Assembly: GCA_019634635.1 (NCBI GenBank)
Contig: JAHCBB010000012.1
Span: 1 to 64,000 of the forward strand
DNA length: 64,000 bases
Direction of reading: 5' to 3'
From: Verrucomicrobiia bacterium
GTDB taxonomy: Bacteria; Verrucomicrobiota; Verrucomicrobiia; Limisphaerales; UBA9464
Numbering within the stretch: position 1 is the first letter of the stretch; every line of letters begins with the position of its first letter. Under the pieces are notes generated by a model that worked only from the letters and a program-made list of their open reading frames with translations, was not told the origin of the DNA and searched no databases. Positions 1-10,317 of this stretch are shown piece by piece. The translations under genes and the position numbers were made by a program.

Positions 1-22
1 TTAGGACACTACCCGGCGCCCG

Positions 23-3000
23 TCACGCCGAGAGGGTCGCGCGGATTTCCAGCAGCCGGTCCAAGGCCGCCTCAAAATCGTACCCCGCCAGATCGGAGGC
101 CAGCAGGGCGAGGCTTGCCTCGCGCTCGGTGCCGCGAACCAGCGGCAGCAACTCGTCCAGCTCGCGCTGCGCCTCGGCGTCGTCGGCACGCAACAGGCGT
201 TCGAGCCGGTCCAGCCGTCCGCGGAGTGCCGCCGGATCCAGTGCGGGCGCGGAGGCGACTTCTCCCGCCGGACCGGCTGGCGCCAGCGACGCGATGGCGG
301 ACAAGACCCGGCGCAGATTCCCTTCCAATGACGGCAGCGCCGCCAGGGCACCATCCGCCTTCCCATCGCGAAATCCCGACTCCACCCGCCCGGCCGCCGC
401 CTGCAGGTCCCGCGCCCCCAAGTTGCCGGCGATCCCCTTCACCGTGTGCGCGCGGCGCTGCGCCGACCCGAGGTCTCCGGCAAGGACATCCCTGCGGATC
501 CGGTCCACCGCATCCCCCTGGCTGGCGCTGAACTTCGCCAGCAAGGACCGGTACAGCTTGCGATTGCCCGCGACCCGTCGCAGGCCGTCCGCAACATCCA
601 CCCCGTCCAGCCGGTCCGGGAGCGCATCGGCTGGCACCGGTGGCGGGACGGACCCCGGATCCGGGACCTCGGGAACCGACGACACACCATCACCCGCCGG
701 GCCCGTCGCGGCTGCGCTGCGTCTGGGAAGGAACCACCGCCGGATCGCCGCCACCAGCTGCTCCGGGTCAATCGGCTTGGCCACATGGTCGTTCATGCCC
801 GCCGCCAGGGCTCGCTCACGGTCACCGGCCATGGCATTTGCCGTCATTGCCACGATGGGCAGGTCGGCGAGTTCCGGGCGTTTCCGGATCGCCTCGGAGG
901 CTTCATAGCCGTCCATCACCGGCATCTGGATGTCCATGAGCACGCCGTGGAACCGGCCGGGCTCGACACACTGAACCGCGGCCAAACCATGCTCAGCCAC
1001 GGTGATGCGGATGCCCAGCTCTCCGAGCAGGCCGGCCGCCACCTCCCGGTTGATCTCATTGTCCTCCACGAGCAGGACGTGCAGCCCGCGCAGCGACTCA
1101 TCCCCCGCCGCCACGGCCGGTGCCTCCGCGGACCGCGGGTCGCCCTCCATCGGTTCGCTGAACGCCTGAACGATGGTGTCGAACAGGACCGACTGGCCGA
1201 CCGGTTTGATGAGCACACCGACCAGCCCCGCACGGGCCGCCTCCTCGCCGAGCTGCTCATTGCCGTAGGCCGTGGCCAGGAGGATGCGCGGCTGGTGCTG
1301 CAGGGCCGCGGTGTCGCGGATCAACCGGGCGGACTTCAACCCGTCGAGCTCCGGCATCCGCCAGTCCATGATCACCAGCGGGATCGGGCGCTCCCCATCC
1401 GCCCGCAGCAGCTCGGCGAGGCCCTCGCGTCCGGACGCCGCGAGGGTCACCTCGAAGGACATCGCCTCGAGCATTTCGCGCAGCACCTCGCGCGAGCTGG
1501 AATTGTCATCCACCACCAGCACCCGCATGCCCCGCAGGTTCAGCCTGGGGATCTCGCGGAGCGGCGCCGGCGCCCGGGGCTCATGCCGGCCGAAGCGGGC
1601 GGTGAACAGGAAGGTGCTTCCGCGTCCCGGCTCGCTTTCCACCCAGATGCGACCGCCCATCAGTTCCACCAGGCGCACGCAGATGGAAAGGCCCAGTCCG
1701 GTGCCCCCGTATTTCCGCGTGGTGGAGGTGTCGGCCTGCGAGAAGGGCTGGAACAGACGCCGCTGCTGCTCCGGAGTCAGGCCGATCCCGGTGTCCCGGA
1801 TCGAAAACTCCAGCAGCGCCGATTCCGGGGATTCCTCGACCGCCCGGACGCCAATCACGATCTCACCCTGCTCGGTGAATTTCACGGCGTTGGAACACAG
1901 GTTCAACAGCACCTGCTGCAGCCGCAGCGGATCGCCCTCCAGGTGTTGCGGCATCCCGGGCGTCAGCCGGAACAGCACCTCCAGGCCCTTCTCCGCAGCC
2001 CGCACGCCCACCAGCGAGGAAAGGTTGGAGAACACCTCCTCCAGATCGAAGGGGATGCGCTCCATCGCCAGCTTGCCCGCCTCGATCTTGGAGAAGTCGA
2101 GGATGTCGTTGATGATCCCCAGCAACGAGTGGGCCGCACGCTCGACCTTGCGGATGTAGTCCCGCTGCTTCGGGGTCAGCTCCGTCTTCAGGGCCAGGTG
2201 CGACATCCCGATGATGGCGTTCATCGGCGTCCGGATCTCGTGGCTCATGTTGGCCAGGAAGTCGCTCTTGGCGCGGGTCGCCGCCTCCGCGGCGTCGCGG
2301 GCCGCGGTCAACTGGGCCTCCAGTTCTTTGCGCTCGGTGATGTCCACCAGGAGTCCGATCAATCCGCCCGGCCGGCCATCCGCCAGCCGGAAACCGTCCA
2401 CCGAATAGAGGGCCAGGTGCTCCCGGCCGTCGGCCTGGGCAATCGGCAGCTCGTAGCGGCGACGTCCGGACTCCCCGATCACCGCGACATCCTCCTCATG
2501 GAACCGCTGCCGCGTCGCGGCGTCCAGATAGTCCAGGTCCAGCACGGTCCGCCCCTGCAGCGCCTGGCGGGTCGTGGCAAACGCCGCCTCGTAGGCGCGA
2601 TTGCAGCTCACGAACCGCGCCGCGGCATCCTTCACAAACATCGGGTACGGAATGGAATCAATCAGCGCGGCCAGGAACGCGAGCTGGTCGGATTGACGGG
2701 CCTCCGCCTGCTGTCGGGCATCGGCCATCCGGTTGATGGCCTCCACCAGGGGATCGTCGGGGCCGCGGGGCTCCAGCCGGCGGCTGAAATCCCCCCGCGC
2801 GATCGCACCGCACACCTCATTGATCCCTTGGTAGGTCCGGACCAGCTCGTTGAAGCTGCGGGCCAGCTGCCCCACTTCATCGCGATCGGCCGCGGACAAC
2901 GCGACGATGGCATCCGGATCCCCACGGGCCAGCCGGTTGGCGGCCACCACGGCCCGCTGGATCCGCGAGGACATCCGCCGCGTCACCCACACGCCCAGGC

Positions 3001-4075
3001 AGCTGGCGAGGGTCAACCCGCCGAGCAGGGCTCCCGCGGTGCCGGCGGCCTGTCGCCGAAGCGGTCCCAGGAGAACGGATTCCGGCTGCCGCACCACCAC
3101 CGTCCACTCTCCGGTCGGCACCGGCGCCGCGGCAAAATATTGGCGGTCGCCGCTGAGCGGGTCCCTCGCCATCTCCAGCTGCCCGGAGATCCGGCGTCCA
3201 TGCAGGGGCATGAACAGGGGACCGTAGGGCGTGTTGGTCACCGGCACGGCGCGCAGCATGGCCGCCGTCTCCTCGCCCACCTGCACCGGGCCAAGGGTGG
3301 TGGCGATGAAGTTTGCCGAACGACTGATCAGAAAGATGTCCACGCCGTCCCGCTGCTTGATCCGGTCCAGAAACGTCACCAGGTCATCCAGCGCCCGGTC
3401 CACGCCGGCCACACCCCGGAACTGGCCGTCCATGACGATCGGGTAGGTCTGCTCGATGATCAGTTTGCCCTCATACACGTAGGGCTCCGTGATATTCGCC
3501 TCCGGCACGCCCGTGCGCCGATACCGGTCGCGGGTGCCCTGGTAGTAGAGGCTGCTCTCCATATCAATCAGCGGCGTCAACCGGAGCACCGCTGCGTTGG
3601 TGTGATCGCGAAACCAGTAGGGGAGAAACCGCCCGCCCACGCCAAAGGCGGGCCCGATCGCCCGGGCGGCATCCGTGCCATCGTATGCCGCGTCCTGGCC
3701 GTCGGCGTCCGGCTCGTACCCGAAATAGGCGCCGGTGAATTCCGGCGCCCGCTCCAGCACATCCCGCGCCATCGAGCTCGACTCCGCCCGGCGCCCCCAA
3801 AGCCCGTGGACCTGCGCCGAGGCCATCGTCTCGGCCGCCTGCACCGCCTGGATGTTCCCCTGCTCGATCTCCGCCGCGACGCGGTCCGCCATGAGGCGCA
3901 ACCGGTCCCCCATGGCCGCCCGTTCCCGGTGCAGCACCGACAGGCCGGCCACCGTGGCGACCCCCGTGCAGAGCAACGCCACCGGCAGGATGCCAAACAG
4001 CAGCATCCGCCCGCCCAGCGTCCTCCAGTAAGCCACGGACGGCTCGGACACCATCGCTTCAGCCTGCAGGTTCAT
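23..4075 (-). CDS. Hybrid sensor histidine kinase with two receivers and an HPt domain
   Basis: A membrane-bound phosphorelay kinase of about 1350 residues. In order: a membrane helix near residues 24-45; a long periplasmic sensor region that looks like a dCache fold (to about 340); a second helix (about 345-367); HAMP; a PAS domain (about 470-590); HisKA with motif [14 protein letters not shown] (phospho-accepting His about 612); a HATPase domain containing DTGIGL and GGTGLGLSI; two receivers (phospho-acceptor Asp about 904 in [12 protein letters not shown] and about 1048 in [11 protein letters not shown]); and an HPt domain with AHTVKG (His about 1210). All relay residues are present, so the whole His-Asp-His-type relay is in one chain. 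An upstream in-frame TTG at 4093 is possible, but the ATG at 4075 is preferred. No separate response regulator lies nearby, so the output partner and the ligand are unknown. Confidence 0.93.
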   Translation of the reverse strand: MNLQAEAMVSEPSVAYWRTLGGRMLLFGILPVALLCTGVATVAGLSVLHRERAAMGDRLRLMADRVAAEIEQGNIQAVQAAETMASAQVHGLWGRRAESSSMARDVLERAPEFTGAYFGYEPDADGQDAAYDGTDAARAIGPAFGVGGRFLPYWFRDHTNAAVLRLTPLIDMESSLYYQGTRDRYRRTGVPEANITEPYVYEGKLIIEQTYPIVMDGQFRGVAGVDRALDDLVTFLDRIKQRDGVDIFLISRSANFIATTLGPVQVGEETAAMLRAVPVTNTPYGPLFMPLHGRRISGQLEMARDPLSGDRQYFAAAPVPTGEWTVVVRQPESVLLGPLRRQAAGTAGALLGGLTLASCLGVWVTRRMSSRIQRAVVAANRLARGDPDAIVALSAADRDEVGQLARSFNELVRTYQGINEVCGAIARGDFSRRLEPRGPDDPLVEAINRMADARQQAEARQSDQLAFLAALIDSIPYPMFVKDAAARFVSCNRAYEAAFATTRQALQGRTVLDLDYLDAATRQRFHEEDVAVIGESGRRRYELPIAQADGREHLALYSVDGFRLADGRPGGLIGLLVDITERKELEAQLTAARDAAEAATRAKSDFLANMSHEIRTPMNAIIGMSHLALKTELTPKQRDYIRKVERAAHSLLGIINDILDFSKIEAGKLAMERIPFDLEEVFSNLSSLVGVRAAEKGLEVLFRLTPGMPQHLEGDPLRLQQVLLNLCSNAVKFTEQGEIVIGVRAVEESPESALLEFSIRDTGIGLTPEQQRRLFQPFSQADTSTTRKYGGTGLGLSICVRLVELMGGRIWVESEPGRGSTFLFTARFGRHEPRAPAPLREIPRLNLRGMRVLVVDDNSSSREVLREMLEAMSFEVTLAASGREGLAELLRADGERPIPLVIMDWRMPELDGLKSARLIRDTAALQHQPRILLATAYGNEQLGEEAARAGLVGVLIKPVGQSVLFDTIVQAFSEPMEGDPRSAEAPAVAAGDESLRGLHVLLVEDNEINREVAAGLLGELGIRITVAEHGLAAVQCVEPGRFHGVLMDIQMPVMDGYEASEAIRKRPELADLPIVAMTANAMAGDRERALAAGMNDHVAKPIDPEQLVAAIRRWFLPRRSAAATGPAGDGVSSVPEVPDPGSVPPPVPADALPDRLDGVDVADGLRRVAGNRKLYRSLLAKFSASQGDAVDRIRRDVLAGDLGSAQRRAHTVKGIAGNLGARDLQAAAGRVESGFRDGKADGALAALPSLEGNLRRVLSAIASLAPAGPAGEVASAPALDPAALRGRLDRLERLLRADDAEAQRELDELLPLVRGTEREASLALLASDLAGYDFEAALDRLLEIRATLSA

Positions 4076-4142
4076 AGGGGTCCGGTCAGGCAACCATGGG
4101 CACCCGACGGTGGTCCAGCGGAGCTTTGGCCGCCGGCCCGGC

Positions 4143-5405
4143 TCATCCGGCGCCGCGTCGGGTCCTCCCCGACTTCAATACGGCCTGGCGATACACATCC
4201 CTCAGACGTTCCCGGACCTTCTCCGGGGCGAATGCCGCCACGGCGACTTCACGGGCGCGTGCCGCCAGGGCCTGGCGGTGCCCGCGGTCGGAGACCAGAC
4301 GCCCCAGCGCCTGGGTGACACTCTCCAGCGTCGGCTCGCACACATCGGCGCATCCGTGGGGTGCCAGCATCTCGTGCAGATACACCTCACGGCTGATCAA
4401 CACCGGCTTGCCGGCGTACAGGGCCTCCACCACGACGATGCCGAAGTTCTCATTGAACGACGTGAGGGCGAACAGGTCGCATCCCGCGTAGGCGCGCTGC
4501 TTTTCCGCCCCGGTGACAAAACCAAGCCAGCGCACCCGCCCGCCCAACCCCAGCACCTCCACCAGGCGGCGCGCCTCCGCGAGCACCGAGTCGTCCCCGG
4601 ATCCCGCCACCACCAGGTAGGCCGCGGGATCCGCGCCGGCCACGCGGCCAAACGCCTCGATCAACAGGTTCAACCCCTTCTTGGGATCCAGCCGCGACAG
4701 GAACAGGATCACGGTGGCGTCCGCAGGGATGTCGTGCTGCGCGCGCCAGGCCGGATCGGGACCGGCCGGCGGCGGCACCGGCACCGGCAGGGGGATCACC
4801 GCGACTTCCGGCCGCGGATCCGCTCCGTAGGTGACCAGCCGTTCCGCCTCCAGCGGGGTGGTGCACAACACGGTCGCGGCGGAGGCCAGCAGCGGCCGCA
4901 CGAACCACGGTCCGTACACGTACCGCTTCAGGAGGGCTTTCTTCCTCAGATCGTAGGGATCCAGCGAGTTATGGGGCGACACGACCAGCGGCCGCCCCGC
5001 CCGTGCCGCCGCGCCCGCACCGAACAGATAGGGGAAATTGAACAGACCATGGGTGTGCACTACGTCGTATGCCGCCGTGTGCGCCGCCAGCCACCGCTTC
5101 AGCGCCATGCTGTGGTAGCTGTGCTTCGGGAACTGCATGGGAAACACCTGGAACTGCACTCCCGGAAACAGCCCGGGGAACGGTTCCTCGCTTCCCGAAC
5201 CGGCCACCACCGTGCCAACAACGCGACACTCCCATCCCTCGCCCGCGACCGTTTCCGCCACCTGCGCCGCCGCAAGGATGGAGCCCCCCATCCGCATGTT
5301 GAGGTGGCTCGCCACATGCAGGATCCGCAGGGGACGTCCCGTCGCGACAGAATTCCCGTCCGACGAGCACGCCGCGGCGGCCGCCGCTGCCGAAGACACC
5401 TTCAT
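4143..5405 (-). CDS. Glycosyltransferase family 4 (GT-B fold)
   Basis: A 420-residue protein with the GT4 layout. The N-terminal Rossmann half opens with [16 protein letters not shown] and carries HTHGLFNF (residues about 130-140), typical of the acceptor domain. The C-terminal donor-binding half has [19 protein letters not shown] and the EX7E motif as ENFGIVVVE, which binds the nucleotide-sugar diphosphate in retaining GT4 enzymes. It probably transfers a hexose to a polysaccharide or glycolipid on the cytoplasmic face of the membrane; donor and acceptor cannot be read from the sequence. It lies just upstream of the sensor kinase on the same strand (67-bp gap), so co-transcription is possible, but no polysaccharide cluster surrounds it. 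Confidence 0.88.
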   Translation of the reverse strand: MKVSSAAAAAAACSSDGNSVATGRPLRILHVASHLNMRMGGSILAAAQVAETVAGEGWECRVVGTVVAGSGSEEPFPGLFPGVQFQVFPMQFPKHSYHSMALKRWLAAHTAAYDVVHTHGLFNFPYLFGAGAAARAGRPLVVSPHNSLDPYDLRKKALLKRYVYGPWFVRPLLASAATVLCTTPLEAERLVTYGADPRPEVAVIPLPVPVPPPAGPDPAWRAQHDIPADATVILFLSRLDPKKGLNLLIEAFGRVAGADPAAYLVVAGSGDDSVLAEARRLVEVLGLGGRVRWLGFVTGAEKQRAYAGCDLFALTSFNENFGIVVVEALYAGKPVLISREVYLHEMLAPHGCADVCEPTLESVTQALGRLVSDRGHRQALAARAREVAVAAFAPEKVRERLRDVYRQAVLKSGRTRRGAG

Positions 5406-5899
5406 GGGTGGCAGTCGGCTCGGTTCATCCGCGGTTGCCCGAAACCAGCGGCCGGCAACCGGTCACACTCCCCAGGGTTCCATCCGCCCGCCAGAGGTCG
5501 CAGAAGCGCCGGAGATGCTTGAATGCTTGGAAAAATGAAGGTTTTCAATGCGGGGAAAGCCGGGAATTCCGATTGGGTCCATTCGCGTGGTGCCCTTCCC
5601 GGCTCATGAGCGTCATTGCTGCGATTCGTCGCCGTCAAGGCGTTTCCAAAATTGAAGCTCCATCAATCCGGGCGTTGCCAACGCGCACGGCCGCATCCGG
5701 TTTCTCTCGGCGACGAACCGGACGGCAGATTCCAAATCCGCAATGGCCTCCGCCCCACCAGAGCTCTGGGCCTTCCGGTGGGGTGAGGCTCCCGACGAAC
5801 CGTGCGCCCAACTCCCAACCAGGCCCGTGGAAGCGCCACACGCGGTCACGCCTCGGGATCTCTTCCAATTCCGAGGCACATCTCTAAGCTCCGCGACCC
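5406..5899. other. Intergenic stretch without a recognisable gene
   Basis: About 490 bases between divergently transcribed genes (glycosyltransferase on minus, small membrane protein on plus). Open frames exist on both strands, but none resembles a known protein and they read like antisense or random frames of GC-rich DNA. Promoters for both flanking genes are expected here; no convincing -35/-10 pair was identified. Confidence 0.5.
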
Positions 5900-6196
5900 A
5901 TGAACTGGCAGAACGTGGTTTGGATCTACATCGGTTTCCTCGTTGCGGGAGGGGTCATCGGATTCGTCAAGGCCCGCAGCCGCGTGTCGCTCATCACGGC
6001 CGTGGTGGCCTCCGCCCTGCTGGCCCTCGCGGCCCTCGGACACCTCCCCTCCGTGGCGGCCCCCATCCTCCTCGGACTCCTCGCCATCGTCTTCGGCATC
6101 CGGCTTGCGAAGACGAAAAAGGTCATGCCTTCCGGCGCCCTCGCCGCCGCCACCGTGGTCACGCTCATCGCCGTGTTGATCCTCCGACCCCGCTGA
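5900..6196 (+). CDS. Small TMEM14-like membrane protein
   Basis: A 98-residue, very hydrophobic protein. Three or four short helices are visible (about residues 7-22, 29-46, 52-68 and 78-95), separated by Gly-rich turns and a basic KTKK loop. Length, GGVIGFVKARS near the first helix and the repeated small-residue helices resemble the TMEM14/UPF0136 family found in bacteria and eukaryotic organelles, whose bacterial role is unknown. It ends 22 bp before hrpB and may share its transcript. The family assignment rests on general appearance only. Confidence 0.7.
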   Translation: MNWQNVVWIYIGFLVAGGVIGFVKARSRVSLITAVVASALLALAALGHLPSVAAPILLGLLAIVFGIRLAKTKKVMPSGALAAATVVTLIAVLILRPR

Positions 6197-6218
6197 ACCG
6201 TCGTCGCGCGCCGCCCCC

Positions 6219-8894
6219 ATGGATCCTCGCGACCTGCCGGTCTGGCAGCTTCAGTTCGACCTCCTGCGGACCCTCCGTCACGGCGACTCCCTCGTGCTGG
6301 TGGCCGCCACGGGATCCGGCAAGACCACCCAGGTGCCGCAAATGCTCCTGGACGGCGGTCTCGCCGGCGACCAGCGCATCGTCATCCTGCAACCGCGCCG
6401 GGTCGCCGCCCGCTCGGTCGCCGCACGCGTGGCCTGGGAGCGACGCTCACCGCTCGGCGCGGAGGTCGGGTACCAGGTGCGGTTCGAGGACCACCTCTCC
6501 CCCCAGTCCCGCCTGTGCTTCGTCACCGAGGGCATCCTCCTGCGCTGGATGCAGGACGCCCCGGATCTGCGCGATGTTGGGATCCTGATCTTCGACGAGT
6601 TCCACGAACGCAACCTGCTCAGCGACGTGGCCCTGGCCCTCGCCCGGCGGTTGCAGCAGACGACCCGGCCGGACCTCAAGCTGCTGGTGATGTCGGCCAC
6701 CCTCGATTCCGGGCCGGTGGCCCAGTATCTCACCGCAGTTCCCGACGGCCCCGCACGCCCCCCGGCCCCCGTGCTCAGCTCGGAAGGGCGGACCTACCCG
6801 GTCGAGGTGCGGTGGGCCCCCCTAGGGGACCGCCGCCCGGCCTCCGAGCAGGCCGCGGACGCCGTCGAGGCGATCCTCCGATCCGGTGCGGGCGGGGACA
6901 TCCTCGTGTTCATGCCCGGCATGGGCGAAATCCTGTCCACCCTCAACGCCCTGCGGGCCGCCACGCTCCCCGAACCGTGCATCCTCCTGCCCCTGCACGG
7001 CGACCTGCCACCGCAGGAGCAGGACCGGGCCTTCGAGGCCTTTGATCGGCGCAAGATCGTCGTCGCCACCAATGTCGCCGAAACGAGCATCACAATTGAC
7101 GGCATCCGCCACGTGGTGGACAGCGGACTCGCCCGCATCGCCCGGCACGACGCGGCCCGCGGGATCCAGACACTGGCCGTCGAGCCCATCAGCCGGGCCT
7201 CCGCCGAACAGCGGGCCGGGCGGGCGGGACGCACCGCGCCGGGCACCTGCTGGCGGCTCTGGAGCGAAAGCGCCGACCTCGACCGGCCGGAACGCAACAC
7301 GCCCGAGATCCGCCGCTCCGACCTCGCCGAGGTGGTGCTCCTGCTGCATTCGCTCGGCATCCGCCGGGCCGCGACGTTCGACTGGCTGGATCGTCCGGAT
7401 CCCATGGCCGTCGAACAGGCCGAACGGCTGCTGGTCACGCTGGGGGCGCTGAAGCCGCCCGACGACGACGCGGCCGCCACCGGTGCGGACCTGACCCCCA
7501 TCGGACATCGCATGCTCCGGCTGCCGATGCACCCACGTTATTCCCGAATGCTGGTCGAGGCGTCGCGCCGGGGCTGTGTGCCGGCGGCCGCGTTGTGTGC
7601 CGCGCTCACGAGCGGACGCGACCTGCTGGTGCGGCCCGGACGCGATGACGCCCACCTCCGCGAGGCGCGCGAGCTGTTTGAAGGCAGCCGCGAGAGCGAC
7701 TTCCACACTCTCATGCGGGCCTACCAGTTCGCCGTCAACTGCCGCTTCGACGTGGCCGCCTGCCGGCGGCAAGGCGTCCATGCACAGACGGCGCGGCAGG
7801 TGGAGGACACCTACCGCCAGCTGCTCGCCATCGCGCGTCGGGAGGCCCTGATCGGACCCGACCTGCCCGACACATCCGCCTCATCCGATGCGGCCGCGGC
7901 GTCGCCCCCGGACGGGCCTGGAGGGAAACGGGCCGGCGGAACCGCGGGGGATTCGCTCACCTGCTGCATTGCCGCCGGGTTCATGGACCAGCTGGCCATC
8001 CGCCGCGACTCCGGAACCCTCGAATGCCGGCTCACCGGTGGACGCACCGCGACCCTGGCGCGGGAGAGCGTGGTGGACAGTTCCCTGCTCGTGGCGGCCG
8101 CGGTGCGGGAGGTGGACGGTCGGGGCGGCCGGACCCCCCTGCTCACTCTGGCCACGGCGGTCCGGCCGGAATGGATCCAGGAGCTGTATCCGCAGCACCT
8201 CAACGAGCGGCAGGTTTGCGAGGTGGACCGGCTGCACAAGCGGGTCGCCTCGCTGCGCGAAACACGCTTCCTCGACCTGGTGATCCACCGCGAGCACACC
8301 CGCGACCCTCATCCCGAGGCGTCCGGCCGGGCATTGGCGGACGCCTTTGCCGCGGGCTGGTTCGACCTGCCGACATTGGATCACGCGCTGCGGCAGTTCG
8401 TGGCCCGCGTCAACCTGCTCGCGCGAATCGTCCCCGAACTCGAGATTCCGCCGTTCGACGGCGCCGCCATCCGCCGCGCACTGACCCGTGCCTTCCACGG
8501 CCTGACGCTCATCAAGGAGGCGCAGGCCACCCCGCTTCGCGAGGCGTTTGCCGGGCACCTGGACGCCGCCGGCCGTGGGCTTCTCGACGAGCTCCTGCCC
8601 GTGGCGATCCCCGGTCCCGGCGGGAAACCCCTGAAGCTCCAGTATCCGGAGTCTGCCGGGGACGACGGCCCGGAGGTGCCTGGCCCGGAGGCGACCCTCA
8701 AGTTGTCCGAAGCCTTTGTCCTGAAGGAGCATCCCACCCTTGCGGAAGGGCGCCTGCCGGTGCGTCTGGTCCTCCAGGCTCCCGACCAGAAGCGCGTCGC
8801 GGTCACCACCGATTTCCCCGCTTGGCGCCGGACGCAATATCCGCCACTGCGCACCGCCCTGCGAACCCGGCACCCGGGGTTCCTCTGGCCATAG
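6219..8894 (+). CDS. hrpB: ATP-dependent helicase HrpB
   Basis: An 891-residue DEAH-type RNA helicase. Walker A is ATGSGKTTQVPQ (residues about 29-40), motif II is DEFHERN in place of DEAH, motif III is SAT, motif V is TNVAETSITIDG and motif VI is QRAGRAGRTAPG. The C-terminal third matches the HrpB-specific extension, including RFLDLVIHREHT-type and PAWRRTQYPPLRTALRTRHP segments; the last is a typical HrpB ending. Length is in the family range (about 800-900). HrpB is widespread but usually dispensable; E. coli HrpB has no firmly assigned substrate. The gene ends 13 bp before the 3' end of the integrase remnant, so it marks the left border of the accessory island. Confidence 0.95.
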   Translation: MDPRDLPVWQLQFDLLRTLRHGDSLVLVAATGSGKTTQVPQMLLDGGLAGDQRIVILQPRRVAARSVAARVAWERRSPLGAEVGYQVRFEDHLSPQSRLCFVTEGILLRWMQDAPDLRDVGILIFDEFHERNLLSDVALALARRLQQTTRPDLKLLVMSATLDSGPVAQYLTAVPDGPARPPAPVLSSEGRTYPVEVRWAPLGDRRPASEQAADAVEAILRSGAGGDILVFMPGMGEILSTLNALRAATLPEPCILLPLHGDLPPQEQDRAFEAFDRRKIVVATNVAETSITIDGIRHVVDSGLARIARHDAARGIQTLAVEPISRASAEQRAGRAGRTAPGTCWRLWSESADLDRPERNTPEIRRSDLAEVVLLLHSLGIRRAATFDWLDRPDPMAVEQAERLLVTLGALKPPDDDAAATGADLTPIGHRMLRLPMHPRYSRMLVEASRRGCVPAAALCAALTSGRDLLVRPGRDDAHLREARELFEGSRESDFHTLMRAYQFAVNCRFDVAACRRQGVHAQTARQVEDTYRQLLAIARREALIGPDLPDTSASSDAAAASPPDGPGGKRAGGTAGDSLTCCIAAGFMDQLAIRRDSGTLECRLTGGRTATLARESVVDSSLLVAAAVREVDGRGGRTPLLTLATAVRPEWIQELYPQHLNERQVCEVDRLHKRVASLRETRFLDLVIHREHTRDPHPEASGRALADAFAAGWFDLPTLDHALRQFVARVNLLARIVPELEIPPFDGAAIRRALTRAFHGLTLIKEAQATPLREAFAGHLDAAGRGLLDELLPVAIPGPGGKPLKLQYPESAGDDGPEVPGPEATLKLSEAFVLKEHPTLAEGRLPVRLVLQAPDQKRVAVTTDFPAWRRTQYPPLRTALRTRHPGFLWP

Positions 8895-8907
8895 CCGAAG
8901 TTCGGCG

Positions 8908-9610
8908 TTAGCCGTCCAGCGGACTCCGGACACCCAGGCCGGGCTTGTGCATGACCTGCGTATAGATCTGGGTCGTCGCCACATCCTGATGTCCCGGCAG
9001 ATCCTGGACAGTCCGGATGTCCGTGCCGGACTCCAGCAAATGGGTGGCAAAGCAGTGACGAATCCAGATACAGATCCTTGACCCGCAGTCGCAGGAGTTT
9101 GATCAACCGGAGTCCGGAGCCGTAGAGTAACAGCTACGGCAGCCGCATCTCCGGAGCCGCCGCCTCCAGAATCCGCTGCACTTCCTCCCGCGTCAGTACC
9201 ACAGGCAGGCGCTTGGGACGCTCCGCCAGCGCCCATTTACCCAGATCTCCCAGAGGTTGGTGCAGCACTTCCCCATTTAGGAACACGAGGGCATTGAGCG
9301 CCTGATTCTGGGTCGCCGCCGCCACTTGACGATCCTTTGCCAGATGACTGAGGAATGCCCCCACCTCCGGTGCGCCCAAGGTCCTGAGATGCCGCCCACC
9401 CGCTCTTCCGCAGGTCCCGGCTTCGCGGTGGTACCGCAGAAAGCGAGCGATCCACCCCCAATATGAGAGTACGGTCCGGCGGGCATAATGGTGGAACCGC
9501 ATGACCTCGTGGACCTGCTCCTTCAACGAGGCCTTGGGGTTGGGAACGAGACCCTCCCTGGGCCGTTGGACCACCGGGCCCTGACCTGATTCCTGGAACG
9601 GACGCCTCAC
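8908..9610 (-). pseudogene. Integron-type tyrosine recombinase (IntI-like), inactivated
   Basis: From a GTG at 9610 the minus strand encodes a clear IntI-type N-terminus of 158 residues: a SAM-like core-binding domain with AATQNQALNALVFL and the catalytic-domain opening RPKRLPVVLTREEVQRIL. An in-frame TAG then follows at about 9134-9136. The same frame resumes with [20 protein letters not shown] (contains the first catalytic Arg). About 90 residues are then missing, with a frame change at about 9055-9066. The reading continues with [35 protein letters not shown] and [10 protein letters not shown] to a TAA at 8908-8910. The catalytic His and Tyr of the C-terminus remain, but the stop, the internal deletion and the frameshift make a functional recombinase impossible. 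The lost block includes the region where the IntI-specific insertion would lie. Confidence 0.88.
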
Positions 9611-9675
9611 GAAGCGAGGCCAGGATCACGGGTCGTCCTCCGTCGCTCGCGAGAAATTGGGAGCGCCGGAAGGTG

Positions 9676-9811
9676 CCTGTCGGACGATTGGCCAACCGTC
9701 CGACAGGTGATTTGGGCAAGTCCGGCCGCTTCAGGAGCTTCCAGAAGCCAAAATCTGCGGTTCGAACAATCGTCCGACGCAGCCTGCGGACCATTCGCCA
9801 ATCGTCCGACA
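9676..9811. repeat. Palindrome and repeated GTCGGACGATTG units beside the integrase
   Basis: Between the integrase start and the first small ORF lies a near-perfect 32-bp palindrome (9676-9707): arms CCTGTCGGACG / CGTCCGACAGG around a TTGGCCAA core, with one mismatched pair. Two further copies of the half-unit CAATCGTCCGAC follow at 9768-9779 and 9799-9810, both in the same orientation as the right arm. A looser copy (AGTCGTCCAACAG) lies near 9877. The rest of 9611-9931 holds no recognisable gene. The cluster occupies the place where an integron would have attI and the integrase/cassette promoters, but it does not match the canonical simple-site consensus. A REP-like or protein-binding repeat is an alternative. 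Confidence 0.7.
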
Positions 9812-9931
9812 GCCGTTTTCCGCAACTCCATGCCATTTGGCCATTTACAGACGTATCCACCCTGCGGTACGAATAGTCGTCCAACAGAGCCTCTGTCGGT
9901 GAATCAACTGTTCGCCGCATGTGGTAAGCTG

Positions 9932-10225
9932 ATGAATGCCTTTGTTACGATCGATCTGTCGGTAGTGGCGCAGCCAAAGCACGTCGCGCAGATGGAGTCG
10001 GCTGCCCGTGCTCTAACAAACGATCCTGGCAGCGTGCAGGTGACATGCCCACCCGAATCACCCAAAAGAGTTTGGGCGAAATTCTCCGTGCCTGATGCAC
10101 GCCAAGCGGATGTGGTCGACCGCATCGGACGGGGGTTCTGGCAGGTCGAGGACTACAACGATTCGAGCATTGGGTTTTCGCCCACTGCCCGACCAAAACG
10201 GCGAACCAGACGCTCGACCGTATGA
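9932..10225 (+). CDS. Small hypothetical protein, cassette-like
   Basis: A 97-residue protein beginning MNAFVTIDLSVVAQ, with FWQVEDYNDSSIGFS near residues 70-85 and an Arg-rich tail. I recall similar short proteins as conserved hypotheticals but know no function for them. The ATG at 9932 is chosen because the protein-like composition starts there, although the frame is open upstream to 9707; the Shine-Dalgarno is weak. It is the first plus-strand ORF after the integrase remnant, the position of the first gene cassette in an integron. Base composition is visibly less GC-rich than in the flanking housekeeping genes. Confidence 0.6.
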   Translation: MNAFVTIDLSVVAQPKHVAQMESAARALTNDPGSVQVTCPPESPKRVWAKFSVPDARQADVVDRIGRGFWQVEDYNDSSIGFSPTARPKRRTRRSTV

Positions 10226-10283
10226 CGAGGAGCGCGATCGGCCGTTTTCTCCAACTTTGCCGCCCTTGCTGCGCTCCTCGTCA
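10223..10283. repeat. Inverted repeat with perfect 13-bp arms
   Basis: TGACGAGGAGCGC at 10223-10235 is exactly complementary to GCGCTCCTCGTCA at 10271-10283, with 35 nt between. The left arm begins on the stop codon of the preceding ORF, so the folded element starts where the gene ends. There is no T-run, so an intrinsic terminator is unlikely. An attC-like recombination hairpin is one possible reading, because cassettes carry such an element immediately 3' of their ORF, but the RYYYAAC/GTTRRRY core sites are not evident. Confidence 0.55.
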
Positions 10284-10317
10284 TCGGTCAGCTTTGCGTT
10301 CGCCATTGTCTTAACTC

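Noticed and set aside
446..4318. 1290-codon open frame on the plus strand opposite the sensor kinase
   Set aside because: Antisense to an unmistakable multi-domain kinase, with Arg/His/Gly-rich low-complexity translation and no motifs; a long frame by GC bias.
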